In this document: positions 42,935-52,559 of the stretch, one piece after another
Position numbering within the stretch: the stretch's first letter is position 1
Layout: each line of letters starts with the position of its first letter
DNA from: Shewanella gelidii
GTDB taxonomy: Bacteria > Pseudomonadota > Gammaproteobacteria > Enterobacterales > Shewanellaceae
Assembly: GCF_014647855.1 (NCBI RefSeq)
Contig: NZ_BMPZ01000001.1
Location: forward strand, 744,001 to 808,000
Direction: 5' to 3'
Length of the DNA stretch: 64,000 bases
Program-made: the position numbers and the translations under genes
The notes under the pieces: generated by a model
What the model was told of the DNA's origin: nothing
What the model saw: only the letters and a program-made list of their open reading frames with translations
The model's database searches: none

Positions 42935-43552
42935 ATGTCAGTTGATCGCCAACTTATTCGAAAACAAATCCGCCAAATCAGGCGTGCTCTATCGCCAGAG
43001 CAACAAAACCTTGCTGAACATCAAGCCACTGCGCATATGCTTTCAGTACTCAATACGCTCGGTCCGAAACGGGTTGCGATCTATTTAAGCCATGATGGCG
43101 AACTGAACACAAACAGCTTAATTGCAGCATTGTGGCAGCAAAATATTGAAGTCGTGTTACCGCGATTGCACCCGTTTAGTCAGGGCAACTTGCAGTTTTA
43201 TCACTATCACCGAGAAACGCCAATGGTTGTCAATCCATATGGCATTGCTGAACCAAAATTGGATATTCAAACTTTACGAAGCACCGATTCAATTGACGTG
43301 ATGATCACGCCATTGGTGGCTTTTGATCACCAAGGAAACCGCATGGGCATGGGAAAGGGGTTTTACGATCGCACTTTGGCACATCGACGTGTTAGCGCCA
43401 AAGGAGGGAAAACTCCTTTGGCGATTGGATTCGCACATACTTGCCAGCAGGTGCCTTCGCTCCCCTGTGAAGCTTGGGATATTCCTCTAGAGATGCTGAT
43501 TACACCCGAGAAAATCTTTGATTTTAGCGCTTGTGTACAACACATTGAATGA
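42935..43552 (+). CDS. fau: 5-formyltetrahydrofolate cyclo-ligase
   Basis: A 205-residue enzyme (MSVDRQLIRKQIRQIRRALS). It shows the family motifs VAIYLSHDGELNT, EVVLPRLHP and the ATP/substrate motif GMGKGFYDRTL (about 141-151). It converts 5-formyl-THF to 5,10-methenyl-THF with ATP and is known to be cotranscribed with 6S RNA in many gammaproteobacteria (ygfA). Here the intervening minus-strand prepilin gene makes joint transcription less likely. The TTTACATG start has a weak ribosome binding site. Confidence 0.93.
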   Translation: MSVDRQLIRKQIRQIRRALSPEQQNLAEHQATAHMLSVLNTLGPKRVAIYLSHDGELNTNSLIAALWQQNIEVVLPRLHPFSQGNLQFYHYHRETPMVVNPYGIAEPKLDIQTLRSTDSIDVMITPLVAFDHQGNRMGMGKGFYDRTLAHRRVSAKGGKTPLAIGFAHTCQQVPSLPCEAWDIPLEMLITPEKIFDFSACVQHIE

Positions 43553-43656
43553 TTTTGAGCGCCAGCTCGGAGTAACTCATATCGGCGTACTTTGCCAACA
43601 CACATATCCAATAAAAATTGAATAAACATATAGATATTTGGGTATTGCAGTGTTGA

Positions 43657-44607
43657 TTATGCTGCAGATTGCCCTTTCAATTTTGCCACTCCAGACAAAA
43701 TAGCGACTAAAATCGCCCCAGCGATAATGCCAACGACGGCATTGAGCAAAGTCGGCGTAATGGCGGCCAATACAGGACCAATCGCAGCAACATTGGCCAC
43801 AGCAGCGGTGATATGTTCAATCTGCTCAGCCAACCAGTGGACACCATGGGTTAAAATCCCGCCACCGACCATAAACATTGCTGCCGTACCAATAATTGTG
43901 AGCCCTTTCATGAGGTAAGGAGCAGCATTCACGAGCATTAAACCGAGTTTTCTGGTCAACGCCTTAACACTGCCATTCCCTTGTCGCTGACTCATATACA
44001 AACCCAGATCGTCGAGTTTGACGATACCTGCCACCAGCCCGTAGACACCAACGGTCATTAAAATTGCTATCACTGATAATGTGGCCATTTGGGTTGTAAA
44101 ATCTGCCTCTGCAACCACGCCGAGACTAATAGCAATAATTTCGGCTGACAGCACAAAATCGGTTCGAATCGCACCTTTTACTTTTTGTTGCTCATAAGCT
44201 TTGAGGTCATCAAGATCTTGCATGGCTTTCGCCGCAGCAGCTTCATCGCCCGCATTTTGTTGATGTTTACGATGGGTATAACTGTGATAAACCTTCTCAA
44301 ACCCTTCAAAACACAAAAATAGTCCACCAAGCATCAACAGTGGTGTAACCAACCAAGGAACAAATGCACTAATCAATAAGGCAGCCGGCACGAGAATTAA
44401 TTTGTTTCGAAACGATCCTTTGGCCACCGCCCATACAACCGGAAGTTCTCGCTCAGCAGCAACGCCCGTAACTTGCTGTGCATTTAAGGCTAGGTCATCC
44501 CCTAATACCCCTGCGGTCTTTTTCGCTGCAACCTTACTCATTACGGCAACGTCATCTAGAATGGTCGCTATATCATCGAGTAGCGTTAGCAAACTGGCAC
44601 CGGCCAT
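43657..44607 (-). CDS. DUF808 membrane protein (YedI-like)
   Basis: A 316-residue integral membrane protein. The N-terminus MAGASLLTLLDDIATILDDVAVMSKVAAKKTAGVLGDDLALNAQQVTG (quoted as fragments of one region) is diagnostic of the DUF808/YedI family. About seven hydrophobic segments follow, with a charged central loop (YTHRKHQQNAGDEAAAAKAMQDL). The start has AAGGAG eight bases upstream. Its function is unknown; ion or metal transport has been suggested for such proteins but without proof. It stands alone. Confidence 0.88.
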   Translation of the reverse strand: MAGASLLTLLDDIATILDDVAVMSKVAAKKTAGVLGDDLALNAQQVTGVAAERELPVVWAVAKGSFRNKLILVPAALLISAFVPWLVTPLLMLGGLFLCFEGFEKVYHSYTHRKHQQNAGDEAAAAKAMQDLDDLKAYEQQKVKGAIRTDFVLSAEIIAISLGVVAEADFTTQMATLSVIAILMTVGVYGLVAGIVKLDDLGLYMSQRQGNGSVKALTRKLGLMLVNAAPYLMKGLTIIGTAAMFMVGGGILTHGVHWLAEQIEHITAAVANVAAIGPVLAAITPTLLNAVVGIIAGAILVAILSGVAKLKGQSAA

Positions 44608-44828
44608 AAACTCTCCTTTGTTCCAATCAATTTATCCTTACTAAGTCACAACGGATACAACCACAATCATGACCTAATGCAGGAAGCCATTATTCACACA
44701 TCATTGGCAACATCAAGGCTTTATGCGCTGATGCTATCGCAATGCCAGCAATGAGGGCTTGGTGTTCTTTCGGTTTGCCGATATCCTGTTTCGAACCGCA
44801 GTTTTTCAATGCCATTGCAGGTCCATCT

Positions 44829-45989
44829 ATGCAAATGAATACCAGTATCGCGCGTCAAATTGTAGAGCGAGCCATGAAAATCATTAAATACTCTGTGAAC
44901 GTCATGGATGAACACGGCCGAATTATTGGTTCTGGCGATCCATCACGATTGAATGAACGCCATGAAGGCGCGGTACTCGCCATAAATGATAATCGCGTTG
45001 TTGAAATTGATCAGGCAACTGCACAGCAGCTCAAAGGTGTACGCCCCGGTATTAATTTACCCATTGTTTATCAACAAAGCGTGATTGGTGTGGTTGGCGT
45101 TTCCGGCGACCCAGAGCGGGTTTATAACTATGGCGAGCTCGTTAAAATGACCGCGGAACTGATCGTCGAGCAAGCGGTTTTAATGAGCCAAGTTCAGTGG
45201 AATAAACGTCACCGTGAAGAACTCGTACAACAACTGATTAATGGATCAGAATTGAGTGATGCACAGCTGCTTTCCATCGCAGAGCGCTTAGCTTTGGATT
45301 TATCTCAACCCCGCATCGCCGCAATTTTAAAAGTCTACCCTAAAAAAGGGCAAGATTTGTCACCTGAGCATATGCAGCAACTTGTGCATTTGTTGGAATA
45401 TCCAGAGCGAGATAATTTAGTCGGCGTTCCTTCGGTATCAATGAATGAAATTGTGGTGTTAAAACCCATTACTATGAATGCCGATGGATGGTCACGCAGC
45501 ATTGAAGCCAAGCGCGTACAGAAACTGATGAAGCGTATTGCTGCAGATACGGACTTTAATATTAAAATTAGTTTGGGTGACTACTTCCCTACGTTGCAAG
45601 GATTGTCGCAATCTTATCGCTCTGCCAAAGCCACTATGGATGCAATTGCAACAGACAGCACCAACCATGTCGCGTTTTACCAAGACCATATATTGAGTGT
45701 ATTGCTTAACGGGCTGGATACAGACCATTGGCGACAACAAGTTTTACAGCAACCACTGGTCGAGCTCAAAGCCAATGACAGTCATGGGTTGTTATTAAAA
45801 ACACTGCAAACATTTTTCAAGCAAAATTGTGACCTTGCGCAAACCTGTAAAAAACTACATATCCATCGTAATACACTGAGATACAGACTTGAGCGAATTT
45901 CTGCCATCACGACATTAAATATCAGTGATTTAAATGATAAAACCCGTCTATACCTTGCCATTTTGAGTGAGTCAGAAAAGAAGCATTAA
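44829..45989 (+). CDS. cdaR: Sugar diacid/D-glycerate regulator CdaR
   Basis: The 386-residue protein matches the CdaR length and order. The N-terminal putative sugar-binding domain has IARQIVERAMKIIKYSVNVMD, GRIIGSGDPSRLNERHEGA and GVVGVSGDPERV. A GGDEF-like middle follows. The C-terminal PucR-type helix-turn-helix (about 320-385) reads TCKKLHIHRNTLRYRLERI. CdaR activates genes for D-glycerate, D-glucarate and D-galactarate use. ATG 44829 is chosen because GCAGGT precedes it; a longer frame to 44742 is not supported. It sits directly before the permease and glycerate kinase genes. Confidence 0.92.
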   Translation: MQMNTSIARQIVERAMKIIKYSVNVMDEHGRIIGSGDPSRLNERHEGAVLAINDNRVVEIDQATAQQLKGVRPGINLPIVYQQSVIGVVGVSGDPERVYNYGELVKMTAELIVEQAVLMSQVQWNKRHREELVQQLINGSELSDAQLLSIAERLALDLSQPRIAAILKVYPKKGQDLSPEHMQQLVHLLEYPERDNLVGVPSVSMNEIVVLKPITMNADGWSRSIEAKRVQKLMKRIAADTDFNIKISLGDYFPTLQGLSQSYRSAKATMDAIATDSTNHVAFYQDHILSVLLNGLDTDHWRQQVLQQPLVELKANDSHGLLLKTLQTFFKQNCDLAQTCKKLHIHRNTLRYRLERISAITTLNISDLNDKTRLYLAILSESEKKH

Positions 45990-46094
45990 TTGTGCATACG
46001 CACAAATACCTCGCTTTATTTATGTGATTTATTTGTTAATTCGCCTAAAGCTCATGCCACTTTAACCCCTTACAGTTGAGCCACCCTACATACT

Positions 46095-47375
46095 ATGGAA
46101 AGCTCAAAAATGGTTGAAGTCTCTACACTTGGTGCCTTGGCTGCATTAGTCATTGCCATCACGCTCATTTTAAAACGTGTACCACCGGTTTATGGCATGC
46201 TCATTGGTGCTCTTATTGGTGGTATTGTTGGTGGTGTCTCTCTTACTGAAACCGTCAGCCTAATGATTGGTGGTGCCCAAGGGATTACCACCGCAGTTTT
46301 GCGAATTTTAGCTGCTGGTGTTCTTGCAGGTGTCTTAATTGAGTCCGGCGCTGCGACTTCTATCGCGGAGAACATCGTTAAGAAGGTGGGCGAAACGAGA
46401 GCCCTTTTAGCCCTTGCAGTCGCCACACTGATACTGACCGCCGTTGGCGTCTTTGTTGATGTTGCCGTTATCACGGTCTCTCCTATCGCTTTAGCAATTG
46501 CAAGGCGAGCTGATTTATCCAAAATGGCCATTTTGCTTGCCATGGTCGGTGGCGGTAAAGCCGGTAACGTCATGTCACCGAACCCAAATGCGATTGCCGC
46601 AGCAGATGCATTCGATGTACCACTCACCTCTGTTATGGCTGCAGGCATTATTCCAGGTCTTTGTGGTCTAGTATTTGCTTACTTTGTAGCCAAACGCCTG
46701 ATCCACAAGGGAAGCAAGGTACAAGCGAATGAAATTGTAGCAGTAGACCATAGCAGACTGCCCTCATTTGGTGCGTCAATGGTCGCCCCCATGGTGGCAA
46801 TCTCACTATTAGCACTACGTCCTATTGCTGGATTTAATATCGATCCGCTCATCGCTTTGCCACTAGGTGGCCTAATGGGTGCAGTTGCAATGGGTCGCTT
46901 TGGCGATGCAAATAAGTTTGCAGTTTCAGGTCTAGGACGCATGGCTCCCGTAGCGGTCATGCTACTGGGTACAGGTACTTTGGCAGGCATAATTGCGAAC
47001 TCGGGTCTCAAAACAGGCCTCATTGATTTACTAACTGCGTCTGGCTTGCCATCATACTTGCTCGCTCCTATTTCGGGCGCAACGATGTCATTGGCAACCG
47101 CGTCAACAACAGCGGGAACAGCAGTCGCATCCAGTGTGTTTGGTTCAACAATCCTAGAGCTTGGTGTACCCGCTTTAGCAGGCGCCGCAATGATCCACTC
47201 CGGCGCGACGATTCTTGACCATATGCCTCATGGTAGTTTTTTCCATGCAACGGGTGGTGCCGTTTATATGGATATAAAAGAACGCTTGAAACTCGTGCCT
47301 TATGAGTCTGCTGTAGGCCTTTGTATCGCCGCAGTATCGACCCTAATATTCGGCGTATTCGGTCTATTTGTATAA
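46095..47375 (+). CDS. GntP-family permease (probable D-glycerate or sugar-acid importer)
   Basis: A 426-residue membrane protein with about 12 hydrophobic segments. VPPVYGMLIGALIGGIVGG, VGVFVDVAVITVSPIALAIA, GGGKAGNVMSPNPNAIAAAD and GHLDHMPHGSFFH-type end (ILDHMPHGSFFHATGGAV) are GntP hallmarks. GntP proteins import gluconate or related acids with protons. Context with cdaR and glycerate kinase points to D-glycerate as substrate. It ends 10 bp before the kinase start (operon). Start could be ATG 46095 or the Met at 46110. Confidence 0.9.
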   Translation: MESSKMVEVSTLGALAALVIAITLILKRVPPVYGMLIGALIGGIVGGVSLTETVSLMIGGAQGITTAVLRILAAGVLAGVLIESGAATSIAENIVKKVGETRALLALAVATLILTAVGVFVDVAVITVSPIALAIARRADLSKMAILLAMVGGGKAGNVMSPNPNAIAAADAFDVPLTSVMAAGIIPGLCGLVFAYFVAKRLIHKGSKVQANEIVAVDHSRLPSFGASMVAPMVAISLLALRPIAGFNIDPLIALPLGGLMGAVAMGRFGDANKFAVSGLGRMAPVAVMLLGTGTLAGIIANSGLKTGLIDLLTASGLPSYLLAPISGATMSLATASTTAGTAVASSVFGSTILELGVPALAGAAMIHSGATILDHMPHGSFFHATGGAVYMDIKERLKLVPYESAVGLCIAAVSTLIFGVFGLFV

Positions 47376-47385
47376 AGAGGTCTCT

Positions 47386-48525
47386 ATGAAAATTGTCATT
47401 GCCCCCGATTCATTCAAAGAAAGTTTAACGGCGCTAGAAGTTGCCAATGCTATTGAGGCTGGCTTTAAGCAAGTACTCCCATTTGCCGAATACCATAAAG
47501 TGCCGATGGCCGATGGTGGAGAAGGGACGGTGCAATCACTCGTTGATGCAACAGCAGGAACTGTGATTGAAAAAACCGTTACCGGGCCTCTGGGAGAGCC
47601 GGTCAAAGGCTTTTATGGACTGATGGGTGATGGCAAAACTGCGGTGATTGAAATGGCTGCGGCTTCTGGGCTGCACTATGTCCCAGTGGCGCAGCGTAAC
47701 CCTCTACATACCACAAGCTATGGAACAGGCGAGCTGATCAAAGCCGCACTCGATTCCGGAGTTGAGCATATCATCATCGGGATTGGTGGCAGTGCCACAA
47801 ACGATGCCGGAAATGGGATGGCTCAGGCGCTTGGTGTACGGTTTCTTGATGCCAACCAAAGCCCAATTGGGCCTACAGGGGGCGATCTAAAGGATCTGCA
47901 CCACATCGATATCTCAGGCTTAGATCCTCGCCTTGCCCAAGTCAAACTGGAAGTGGCTTGCGATGTTGATAACCCACTGTGTGGTCCACGTGGTTCATCG
48001 CATATATTTGGCCCGCAAAAAGGGGCAACTCCAGCCATGATTGAAGCTCTCGACGGCTATTTATCCAACTATGCCGACATCGTTGAGAAGCAACTGGGCA
48101 TCGCCGTAAAAGACATTCCTGGTTCTGGTGCGGCAGGAGGGCTTGGGGCGGCTTTACTTGGACTATTCAATGCAACACTAAGACCTGGCATCGAAATCGT
48201 CATGGATGCCATGCAACTTAACCAACTGGTTTCTGATGCTGACATTGTGATCACTGGTGAAGGTCGAATCGATAGCCAAACGGTTTTCGGAAAAACGCCG
48301 ATTGGGGTCGCTCGCGCTGCAAAAGCTTTTGATATCCCAGTGATAGGGATTGCAGGTTGCCTTGCCGAAGACTGCCACGTGGTGTTTGAGCATGGGATCG
48401 ACGCCGTATTTAGCGTAATCCCTCGCTCGGTGAGCTTAGCAGAAGCGATTGAAGACGCTGCGATTAATATTGAAAGTACCGCCCGCAGCATTGCAGCAAC
48501 GCTAGGCTTAAAATTTCCAAACTAA
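47386..48525 (+). CDS. Glycerate kinase (GarK/GlxK family)
   Basis: A 379-residue enzyme. It starts MKIVIAPDSFKESLTALEVA, the family signature, followed by PMADGGEGTVQSL, GIGGSATNDAGNGMAQALG, DVDNPLCGPRGSSHIFGPQKGA and GSGAAGGLGAALL. It phosphorylates D-glycerate (2-phosphoglycerate in this class), feeding lower glycolysis. ATG 47386 with AGAGG upstream is chosen over 47368. It is the last gene of the cdaR-permease-kinase group; a stem-loop at 48537 and a terminator at 48621 follow. Whether it is GarK or GlxK cannot be told from sequence. Confidence 0.95.
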   Translation: MKIVIAPDSFKESLTALEVANAIEAGFKQVLPFAEYHKVPMADGGEGTVQSLVDATAGTVIEKTVTGPLGEPVKGFYGLMGDGKTAVIEMAAASGLHYVPVAQRNPLHTTSYGTGELIKAALDSGVEHIIIGIGGSATNDAGNGMAQALGVRFLDANQSPIGPTGGDLKDLHHIDISGLDPRLAQVKLEVACDVDNPLCGPRGSSHIFGPQKGATPAMIEALDGYLSNYADIVEKQLGIAVKDIPGSGAAGGLGAALLGLFNATLRPGIEIVMDAMQLNQLVSDADIVITGEGRIDSQTVFGKTPIGVARAAKAFDIPVIGIAGCLAEDCHVVFEHGIDAVFSVIPRSVSLAEAIEDAAINIESTARSIAATLGLKFPN

Positions 48526-48536
48526 ATCGATATTTA

Positions 48537-48558
48537 GCGAAGCTTATTCAAGCTTCGC
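48537..48558. repeat. Perfect inverted repeat after the glycerate kinase gene
   Basis: GCGAAGCTT-ATTC-AAGCTTCGC forms a 9-bp stem 11 bp after the stop codon, without a T run. It may protect the 3' end or act with the terminator downstream. Confidence 0.6.
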
Positions 48559-48620
48559 CTAACCGACTCATCTCGCTATAGGCTTTCGTTTTTAGGCAAC
48601 GATTACCTCAATATGTAGCA

Positions 48621-48658
48621 TGCCCAGCGTTTCGCTATTGTCGCTGGGCAGTTTTTTG
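48621..48658 (+). terminator. Terminator downstream of the glycerate module
   Basis: TGCCCAGCG-N12-CGCTGGGCA then GTTTTTTG. It ends transcription before rpiA. Confidence 0.85.
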
Positions 48659-48800
48659 ATCCGCTTCATTGTCACCGAGACTCCGTATTCTCAGCACTTG
48701 TTCAGCGCAAATATATCGACAAATCTAAACTCACTCACCGCATAAAAAAGGCGTATAATGGCGGCAAAATTTTTCTTTAAACTTTAAATAGGGCTTGAAC

Positions 48801-49454
48801 ATGACTCAAGACGAAATGAAAAAAGCTGCTGGCTGGGCCGCGCTCGAATACGTTGAAAAAGACAGTATTGTGGGTGTTGGAACAGGCTCGACGGTCAACC
48901 ACTTTATTGATGCGCTCGCCACCATGAAAGCAGATATTGAAGGCGCGGTCTCGAGCTCAGAAGCGTCAACTGAAAAAATGAAGTCTCTGGGGATCCCAGT
49001 GTTTGATTTAAATTCAGTCAACGAGTTATCAATATATGTTGATGGCGCCGATGAAATAAACGACCACATGGATATGATTAAAGGCGGTGGCGCTGCACTA
49101 ACCCGTGAAAAAATTATTGCCGCTGTTGCTGATAAGTTTATCTGTATCGTGGATAACACCAAGCAGGTGGATATCTTAGGTGAGTTCCCGCTTCCAGTCG
49201 AAGTCATCCCGATGGCGCGATCGTACGTTGCCCGTGAACTGGTAAAACTGGGTGGTGACCCTGTTTATCGTGAAGGTGTAGTGACTGATAACGGCAATGT
49301 CATTTTGGATGTTTATAATCTCAAAATTATGAACCCCAAAGAGCTTGAAACTCAAATCAATGCCATTGTTGGTGTTGTGACAAACGGTTTATTTGCTAAC
49401 CGTGGTGCAGATGTATTGCTTATGGGAACTCCCGACGGCGTGAAAAAGTCGTAA
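48801..49454 (+). CDS. rpiA: Ribose-5-phosphate isomerase A
   Basis: A 217-residue enzyme. The active-site and substrate-binding segments are [16 protein letters not shown] (GTGST), [28 protein letters not shown] (DGADE and KGGG) and [12 protein letters not shown]. It interconverts ribose-5-phosphate and ribulose-5-phosphate in the pentose phosphate pathway. AGGGC lies before ATG 48801; the upstream TTG at 48795 is unnecessary. A good -10 (TATAAT, 48755 region) lies upstream. It converges on the Lon-like gene across a shared terminator. Confidence 0.97.
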   Translation: MTQDEMKKAAGWAALEYVEKDSIVGVGTGSTVNHFIDALATMKADIEGAVSSSEASTEKMKSLGIPVFDLNSVNELSIYVDGADEINDHMDMIKGGGAALTREKIIAAVADKFICIVDNTKQVDILGEFPLPVEVIPMARSYVARELVKLGGDPVYREGVVTDNGNVILDVYNLKIMNPKELETQINAIVGVVTNGLFANRGADVLLMGTPDGVKKS

Positions 49455-49502
49455 TCCAATCAAAGCTACGTTTTGCGCTCATTGAGTGTCGACTGAAATA
49501 AT

Positions 49503-49540
49503 CAGCCCAAATATTCTCGCGAATATTTGGGCTGTTTTGT
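49503..49540. terminator. Bidirectional terminator between rpiA and the Lon-like gene
   Basis: CAGCCCAAATATTC-TCGC-GAATATTTGGGCTG, a 14-bp stem followed by TTTT on the plus strand and a mixed AT run on the minus strand. Confidence 0.85.
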
Positions 49541-49583
49541 TGACGAGTCACTGAGCATTCGAATCCAAACAGCATCAAGTCTA

Positions 49584-51980
49584 TTAATGCTCTTCTTTAT
49601 GCTTTTGATTCAACTGGATAACACGTCGATACGCAATACCAAGGAGCGATGCTTCTGGGTAACCGCCTTGCTCGTGCCAATCGCCCATTTCTTTACCCGT
49701 GAGTAATTCCATGGCCTCACTCACATGTTCAATAGCCCAGATATTAAACCAGCCTCGTTTGACTGCGGCGACAACTTCTTGCCGCAACATGAGGTTATGG
49801 ACATTCGATTTTGGAATGATCACGCCTTGGCCTTTTTTAAATCCTTTAATGGCACACACGTCAAAGAAGCCTTCAATTTTTTCATTCACGCCGCCAATCG
49901 GTTGCGACTCACCAAACTGATTCATCGACCCGGTTATACCAATATCTTGCCGCAGCGGAACTTGAGAAAATGCGGACAAAATGGCACATAGCTCAGCCAT
50001 GGATGCACTATCACCATCCACGCCACCATAGGATTGTTCAAACGTAAGGTAACTCGACAAGGGGATCGGAGCGCTTTTCGCGAGCACTGACTTTAAATAG
50101 GCCGTCAGAATCATCACGCCTTTTGAGTGAATACTTCCACCCAACTCTACCTGACGTTCAATATCAAATACCTCTCCTTTTCCATAAGCAGCCGTCGCTG
50201 TAATCCGGCTTGGGGCACCAAAGTGGTAATCCCCAGATGCGAGTACAGACAACGCATTAATTTGCCCAATAGCTTTACCTTGCACATCGATCAGCGTGGT
50301 ACCGTTCATAAAGCTTTGCATCACAGTATCTTTGCCACGACTGAGGCGATGCTCTTGATGCATAAGTGCCTGCTCAACATGACTGGTGCGGATCATGGTC
50401 GCTTTGGCGCTTCGCGCACAATAGTTGGTTTCCCGCAATAAGTTGGCGATATCTGCCGAATGTAGCGATAGCTTGTTCTGATCATCAGCTCGCCGAGAGC
50501 TATATTCGATAATCCGGCCTATCGCTTTACGATCACAATGCAGCATATTGTTGTCATGGACGATACTCGCAATAAACTGAGCATAATGAACTTCAGATTC
50601 TGGCGTTCTGACCATAGTGTTTTCAAATTCAGCGGTCACACGAAAGAGTTCGGTGAACTCGGGGTCGTAGTGCTCTAAAAGACGGTAGGTTTCATGGTCG
50701 CCAAATAAAACGATTTTGACATCTAAAGGGATCGGCTCAGGATCCAGCGAAATCGTGCCCGATAGAGAGACTTCTCGTTCTAAAGAACTTAAATTCAAAT
50801 TACGAGACCGCAGCGAACGCTTGATACCATCCCAAACATAGGGTTGTTCAAGCACTTTAACCGCATCCATCAATAACACGCCGCCATTCGCTTTGTGCAG
50901 ACTACCAGGACGGATTAAGGAGAAGTCAGTAAATACCGTGCCCCGATAGGTTGCGTTTTCAACATAACCAAAAAGGGTGTGATAGTTCGGGCTCTCTTCC
51001 ACTACAATTGGAAATTTATCATCCTGCTGACACACCAACACATTGACTTGGTAACGTCTTGGCATTTTTTTATCTAGGGCGGCGTACGATAAGGCAAGCT
51101 GCTCTTCACTGTCACCAATAAAGATATCGAGATTATCGAGAATATCTTTTTGCATCGCTTTGAGGTGCAAACGCACATCCTTATCATGGTGATACTTTTC
51201 AATCACTGGCTGAATGAAGTGAGTCAGAACCTCTTCAGCGACTTCCTCGTCGTGTTTTTGCTGCTTCGTAGAGAACTCTTCTTCCCACTCCGTCAGCTGC
51301 CGAACAGTACTTCTGAGCTTGACTTCAATCTCACCGATGTGGGTTTCAAATGCTTTGCGCTCTTCTTGGCTGAGGGCCGAAAAGGTTTCGTCGGTGTGCG
51401 GTTCTTCACCATTAAGGGCAAACAGCTGATACTCGCCTTGGGTGTTCAGGTTTAAACTGATGCCCTTGCTTTTGGCTTCATCAGTAAGCTCTTGCAGCAC
51501 TGTTTCTTGGCGAACAGCCAGTTGCGTCTTGAGCTTTTCTGCACGGGTATAATACATCTCATTTTCAAAGGCTAAGGGGAAGGCTTTCACCAAGCGCCGC
51601 ATGAGCTTTTCGATGTCTTTTTTGAATCCGTTCGCAGTGCCTGCAGGCAAGCGCAGTACTTTAGGGCTTCTTGTTTGTTCAAAGTCCACCACGTAACACC
51701 AATCATATAAGACGGTGCCGTTGTGGGGTGGCTCATGACGATTCAGATAACGTAACATCATGGTGCGCTTACCGAGGCCGTTTCGGCCAATCGCATAGAT
51801 GTTATAACCCTTTTCTTTAATCGACATCGCAAACTCAACCGCATGTTGAGCGCGCTCTTGACCAACGATGTCATCTAGGGGAATTAAGTGCTTTGTCGAA
51901 CTACATTTTGCTTCAAGCTGCTCGAGTGTCGCGGCTTGATAAAGATTTTCGCTGGCCAGTGGCTTTACGGGCATAGGCAC
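49584..51980 (-). CDS. Lon-like ATP-dependent protease (LonB/YcbZ type)
   Basis: A 798-residue protein. The N-terminal half has an AAA-like P-loop (AIGRNGLGKRTMM, residues about 62-74) interrupted by a long coiled coil (about 150-290). The second ATPase half (GYVENATYRGTVFTDFSLIRPGSLHKANGGVLLMDAV) is followed by the Lon protease domain with the dyad S658 in GDSAS and K701 in GGVNEKIEG, 43 residues apart as in classical Lon. No N-terminal Lon substrate domain is present. The family degrades selected proteins in the cytoplasm; substrates are unknown. The Walker A lysine is followed by Arg-Thr instead of a direct Ser/Thr, a noted variation. Confidence 0.92.
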   Translation of the reverse strand: MPMPVKPLASENLYQAATLEQLEAKCSSTKHLIPLDDIVGQERAQHAVEFAMSIKEKGYNIYAIGRNGLGKRTMMLRYLNRHEPPHNGTVLYDWCYVVDFEQTRSPKVLRLPAGTANGFKKDIEKLMRRLVKAFPLAFENEMYYTRAEKLKTQLAVRQETVLQELTDEAKSKGISLNLNTQGEYQLFALNGEEPHTDETFSALSQEERKAFETHIGEIEVKLRSTVRQLTEWEEEFSTKQQKHDEEVAEEVLTHFIQPVIEKYHHDKDVRLHLKAMQKDILDNLDIFIGDSEEQLALSYAALDKKMPRRYQVNVLVCQQDDKFPIVVEESPNYHTLFGYVENATYRGTVFTDFSLIRPGSLHKANGGVLLMDAVKVLEQPYVWDGIKRSLRSRNLNLSSLEREVSLSGTISLDPEPIPLDVKIVLFGDHETYRLLEHYDPEFTELFRVTAEFENTMVRTPESEVHYAQFIASIVHDNNMLHCDRKAIGRIIEYSSRRADDQNKLSLHSADIANLLRETNYCARSAKATMIRTSHVEQALMHQEHRLSRGKDTVMQSFMNGTTLIDVQGKAIGQINALSVLASGDYHFGAPSRITATAAYGKGEVFDIERQVELGGSIHSKGVMILTAYLKSVLAKSAPIPLSSYLTFEQSYGGVDGDSASMAELCAILSAFSQVPLRQDIGITGSMNQFGESQPIGGVNEKIEGFFDVCAIKGFKKGQGVIIPKSNVHNLMLRQEVVAAVKRGWFNIWAIEHVSEAMELLTGKEMGDWHEQGGYPEASLLGIAYRRVIQLNQKHKEEH

Positions 51981-52559
51981 CTCGCTTACTCTTGGGTCAC
52001 TTACCCCATTATTAGCTGTTCAATAAGTATTTGTCTAACATCATTTTATTTAAAATAGTGTCTATTGTATCCGCGCTTAACATCGTGCTAATGTTTGAAG
52101 TTAAGCCATATCTCTGCCCTGCTTATTTTTACAGCATTTCATCGCTCCAGCGTGTTACGACGCCCCCTGAACACCTAAGATTCTAGTCCTTATCTCTTCA
52201 ATTCAGTCAGCTATTGCTATGGCGTTGCCACCATGGCACTCAAACTAAAAACACAAGGCTAAAAGCAAAGCCGACCCAAATACTGCCCCCCCAAACACCG
52301 GCAGCCCAAGCAACGGCAAGCCCCCCAAACACTGGCAACCCAAGCACTGACAGCCCAAAGCATTGGCAGCCCAAAGCATTGGCAGCCCAAAGCATTGGCA
52401 GCCCAAAGCATTGGCAGCCCAAAGCCAAGATACGATCGATTGCGGGATAATTTAAGCACTTGCGGGTAGTTGTGCCCTTGGTCGGATTGCAAATTTGCCA
52501 ACAGGATTCATACTTAAAATGTTAACTTTCAATATTGTGACCAAAAAGAAGGAATTGCC
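51981..52559. other. Gene-free region with a minisatellite
   Basis: 579 bases between the Lon-like gene and the methyltransferase gene. The tandem repeat at 52286-52426 is the main content. The minus-strand frames through it read as Leu/Gly/Cys/Ala repeats (ALGCQCFGLPMLW) because the period is 16 bases, and I do not call them genes. Confidence 0.6.
52286..52426. repeat. 16-bp tandem repeat (minisatellite)
   Basis: The unit CAGCCCAAAGCATTGG is repeated perfectly four times from 52351 to 52414 and partly a fifth time. Before it, from 52286, lie degenerate copies of about the same unit (CAGCCCAAGCAACGG, CAACCCAAGCACTGA). The perfect right end and degenerate left end suggest recent expansion by slippage. 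Confidence 0.9.

Noticed and set aside
52240-52501. Minus-strand Leu/Gly/Cys repeat frames over the minisatellite
   Set aside because: They are produced by the 16-bp tandem repeat and have no start signals or homologous look.
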